DNA of 49,302 nucleotides from Pelistega sp. (lineage in GTDB: Bacteria > Pseudomonadota > Gammaproteobacteria > Burkholderiales > Burkholderiaceae_B), in the NCBI GenBank assembly GCA_030538255.1, contig JAUNUI010000025.1, forward strand, positions 1 through 49,302, written 5' to 3'. A program made the position numbers and the translations under genes. Positions 47,558 through 49,302 of the stretch are shown one piece after another; the first letter of the stretch is position 1; each line of letters begins with the position of its first letter. Under the pieces are notes generated by a model. It made no database searches. It was not told the DNA's origin and saw nothing but the letters and a program-made list of their open reading frames with translations.

Positions 47558-48331
47558 TTAACCTCGTTTTGCCGTCAATAAAGAGATCGTTGAGCTTCCT
47601 AGGGAAGCGAGAATCGCTAAGACCAGTAACACCACGGTTGCTGCGCAAGCAAAGCCCGTCGCACCATAGAAAGCTTGGAGCAAAACGACAGGATAGGTAC
47701 GGGATAAGAATCCCGCGATAAGATTCGAAATCTGGAACTCGCCGATTGATAAGGCAGCCACCATCAGCATGGAGGACAATACGCTCGCACTAATGAGGGG
47801 CAAGACAATATCTTTAAAGCGCTGCCAAAAACCCGCCTTCAAGGTCGCAGCCACCATCTCATAATCTTGGATGCGCTGTTGCTGCATATCGGCTAACACC
47901 GTATTTACGGTATACGGTAAGGTCAGAATCACATGGGCTGCGATCAGCAACCATAGGCTACCTAGCCAAGGTAAGGTATCTGAGGAGAAGACAAGGATAA
48001 AGCCAAAGCCTAAGACAAGGTCAGGCACAGCAATCGGCAGGAGCGCCATAATTTTGGCTGAAAGCTGCACACCTCGCTTGGCGCTGCTATAAATAGCATA
48101 GGCTAAGGGCACACCAATGATGACATTCAACAGACAAGTCGCCACCACAACTTTGATGCTAGACCAGAAGGCTCGTTGAAAGCTCGGGTCGTTAGCCACT
48201 TGTTCAAACCATTGCAAGGTAAAGCCCATAGGTAAAATTGTATTACTCCAGGTCTCACCAAATGAACCGACTAATAATAAGGCAATCGGGGTGAAGAGAA
48301 AAAGCAGGTATAAGCATGCAATCAGTAACAA
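47558..48331 (-). CDS. ABC transporter permease (PotC-like half), TTG start
   Basis: First gene of the importer operon. Hydrophobic segments begin at once (LLIACLYLLFLFTPIALLLVGSF) and the ATPase-contact loop is AATLKAGFWQRFKDIVLPL. The start codon is TTG at 48331 with AGGGG 8 nt upstream; no ATG is available before the first helix. 257 aa. Together with the other three genes it makes a complete permease-ATPase-binding protein-permease importer. Confidence 0.87.
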   Translation of the reverse strand: MLLIACLYLLFLFTPIALLLVGSFGETWSNTILPMGFTLQWFEQVANDPSFQRAFWSSIKVVVATCLLNVIIGVPLAYAIYSSAKRGVQLSAKIMALLPIAVPDLVLGFGFILVFSSDTLPWLGSLWLLIAAHVILTLPYTVNTVLADMQQQRIQDYEMVAATLKAGFWQRFKDIVLPLISASVLSSMLMVAALSIGEFQISNLIAGFLSRTYPVVLLQAFYGATGFACAATVVLLVLAILASLGSSTISLLTAKRG

Positions 48332-48367
48332 GACTAAACCCCTGTGGATATTTAACTAATCTAGTAC

Positions 48368-48392
48368 GGTGATGTATGACTATACATTCACC
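48368..48392. promoter_or_regulatory. Operator-like dyad ahead of the ABC importer operon
   Basis: GGTGA-TGTAT (48368-48377) and ATACA-T-TCACC (48382-48392) form a 10-bp inverted repeat with one bulged base and a 4-bp centre. It lies 37 bp before the TTG start within an AT-rich leader, a reasonable binding site for a dimeric repressor. No regulator gene is adjacent except perhaps the orphan Fis-type one 8 kb away. Confidence 0.4.
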
Positions 48393-48520
48393 ATATGAAA
48401 GTAATATGACAATAAAACAAAGTTTATATTAATCTTAAACTTATTCTATATATCAAAAAAACCATACTTAACAATGGCTTAGCCGTAGGACACACCTTAC
48501 GCTGAAAGAGGGTCGCGTGC

Positions 48521-49171
48521 TTAAAGCATAGCCGTCAGTAAGTGCTCTGCGAGTTTATGCATGACTTCATCAACGTCAGCACAATAGACCACTTCCGGCA
48601 ATTGTGGAGCCTCACCTAAAGCTAAAATTAATTTTTCGAAATGTAGCCCGAAAGCCATTTCCGACATCGTTCCATAACCACCGCCCACAGCAATGAGCAC
48701 AGGGCATGCTTGAGCAATGAGTACATTACGTGCCTTGCCAATGCCACTGGCGATAGGTATGCTGATATAAGGATTGGCCTGTTGCCATTCTGTTTCAGGA
48801 ATTAGACCAATCGGGCGACCGCCGCCTGCTAGGTGCCCCTTGGCAGAGGCTTCCATGACGCCATTTTTCCCACCACATAGTAGTTGTAATTGGGCTTTAG
48901 CTAAGGCATAACCGAGTCGCTCGGCGGTTTGGTATTCTAATTCTGTTGCCTCACGTGGGCCGATGACAGCAATGGGCAGTTGTCGCTTGTGCCCACCAAG
49001 CTTTTCTAAGGCCAGTATGGCATCAAGTGCTTGCAAATCCTCGGGCGCCTGCCCTGCTAGTTCCTGCCACTGCCATAACCAGGGTTCAAATTGTTGATAG
49101 ATTGAAGACGCAGAGGCTAGTCGATAGAGTTGTTGTGTTTGTTCAGACCAATGGAATGTAAAGTCATCCAT
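48521..49171 (-). CDS. LOG/TIGR00725-like Rossmann-fold protein
   Basis: Member of the lysine-decarboxylase-like (LOG/SLOG) fold. LPIAVIGPREATELEYQTAE, LLCGGKNGVMEASAKG, and GIGKARNVLIAQACPVLIAVGGGYGTMSEMAF carry the nucleotide-binding signature (GGGYGTMSE in place of the PGGxGTxxE of LOG enzymes). An N-terminal helical part of about 65 residues precedes. Start ATG 49171 follows GGAGG by 8 nt; the TTG at 49186 is inside the ribosome-binding region. 216 aa. Cytokinin-nucleotide phosphoribohydrolase activity is possible but not shown by the changed motif. Confidence 0.75.
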   Translation of the reverse strand: MDDFTFHWSEQTQQLYRLASASSIYQQFEPWLWQWQELAGQAPEDLQALDAILALEKLGGHKRQLPIAVIGPREATELEYQTAERLGYALAKAQLQLLCGGKNGVMEASAKGHLAGGGRPIGLIPETEWQQANPYISIPIASGIGKARNVLIAQACPVLIAVGGGYGTMSEMAFGLHFEKLILALGEAPQLPEVVYCADVDEVMHKLAEHLLTAML

Positions 49172-49302
49172 AATGCGCACCTCCAAAATCAGATGAAGAA
49201 TAGATTGAGATTAGGATGTACTCTAGCGATTAATTATGACGGTTTCTTGACAGTCAATTAAGCACTTTGCTTCACTATCTCAAACATCACACCTCAAGCA
49301 TC

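Noticed and set aside
48338-48350. TGTGGATAT near the ABC operon start as a DnaA box
   Set aside because: Single imperfect copy with no neighbouring boxes; it overlaps the ribosome-binding region of the TTG-started permease.

Overview
The window reads as chromosomal DNA of a low-GC betaproteobacterium, most likely an Alcaligenaceae member such as Oligella or a close relative. This is an inference from gene content (urt/ure block, hemE-priA pair, FAH-family hydrolase, Neisseria-type cys gene order, BioG-type biotin operon), from protein motifs and from a GC content that looks mid-40s by eye. No similarity search was run. I saw no rRNA, tRNA, CRISPR array, prophage or intact insertion sequence.

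Layout. 0-5.2 kb, minus strand: a biotin operon bioA-bioF-bioG-bioC-bioD, with a promoter and a long leader dyad upstream of bioA. 5.5-7.3 kb, plus: a SotB-type efflux pump and a YfcG-type glutathione transferase. 7.5-14.5 kb: assimilatory sulfate reduction, with cysG on minus and divergent cysH, cysD, cysN, cysJ on plus. 14.7-15.4 kb, minus: a FitAB/VapBC toxin-antitoxin pair with a recognisable operator. 15.8-28.1 kb, plus: the urea block urtABCDE (urea ABC importer) followed by ureD-ureA-ureJ-ureB-ureC-ureE-ureF-ureG (nickel urease and its assembly proteins). A canonical sigma-54 promoter in front of urtA implies nitrogen-limitation control. 28.3-30.4 kb, plus: a small helix-hairpin-helix protein and cysI, the partner of cysJ. 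30.6-32.0 kb: trhP. 32.4-33.7 kb: a periplasmic rhodanese and an FAH hydrolase. 33.8-39.8 kb, minus: rep, priA, hemE, with a DnaA-box cluster between priA and hemE. 40.0-42.4 kb: an orphan Fis-type regulator, a very AT-rich gene-free stretch, and an EamA exporter. 42.8-48.3 kb: a class III aminotransferase convergent with a four-gene PotABCD/Fbp-like ABC importer of unknown substrate. 48.5-49.2 kb: a LOG-like Rossmann protein.

How it fits together. CysD/CysN make APS, CysH (an APS reductase; no cysC is present) gives sulfite, CysJ/CysI reduce sulfite to sulfide, and CysG makes the siroheme that CysI needs. UrtABCDE bring in urea and UreABC hydrolyse it. UreD/F/G/E insert nickel and UreJ probably imports or supplies nickel. 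The TA and urea genes sit exactly between cysJ and cysI, so the urea module looks inserted into an older cys operon.

The most unusual points are a 77-bp tandem duplication at the urtB-urtC junction that creates two 23-codon mini-ORFs each with its own ribosome-binding site, a UreE with a roughly 148-residue His-rich tail built from 14-residue repeats with regularly spaced cysteines, and a wider habit of short tandem duplications in intergenic DNA and inside conserved enzymes (BioA, BioF, PriA).
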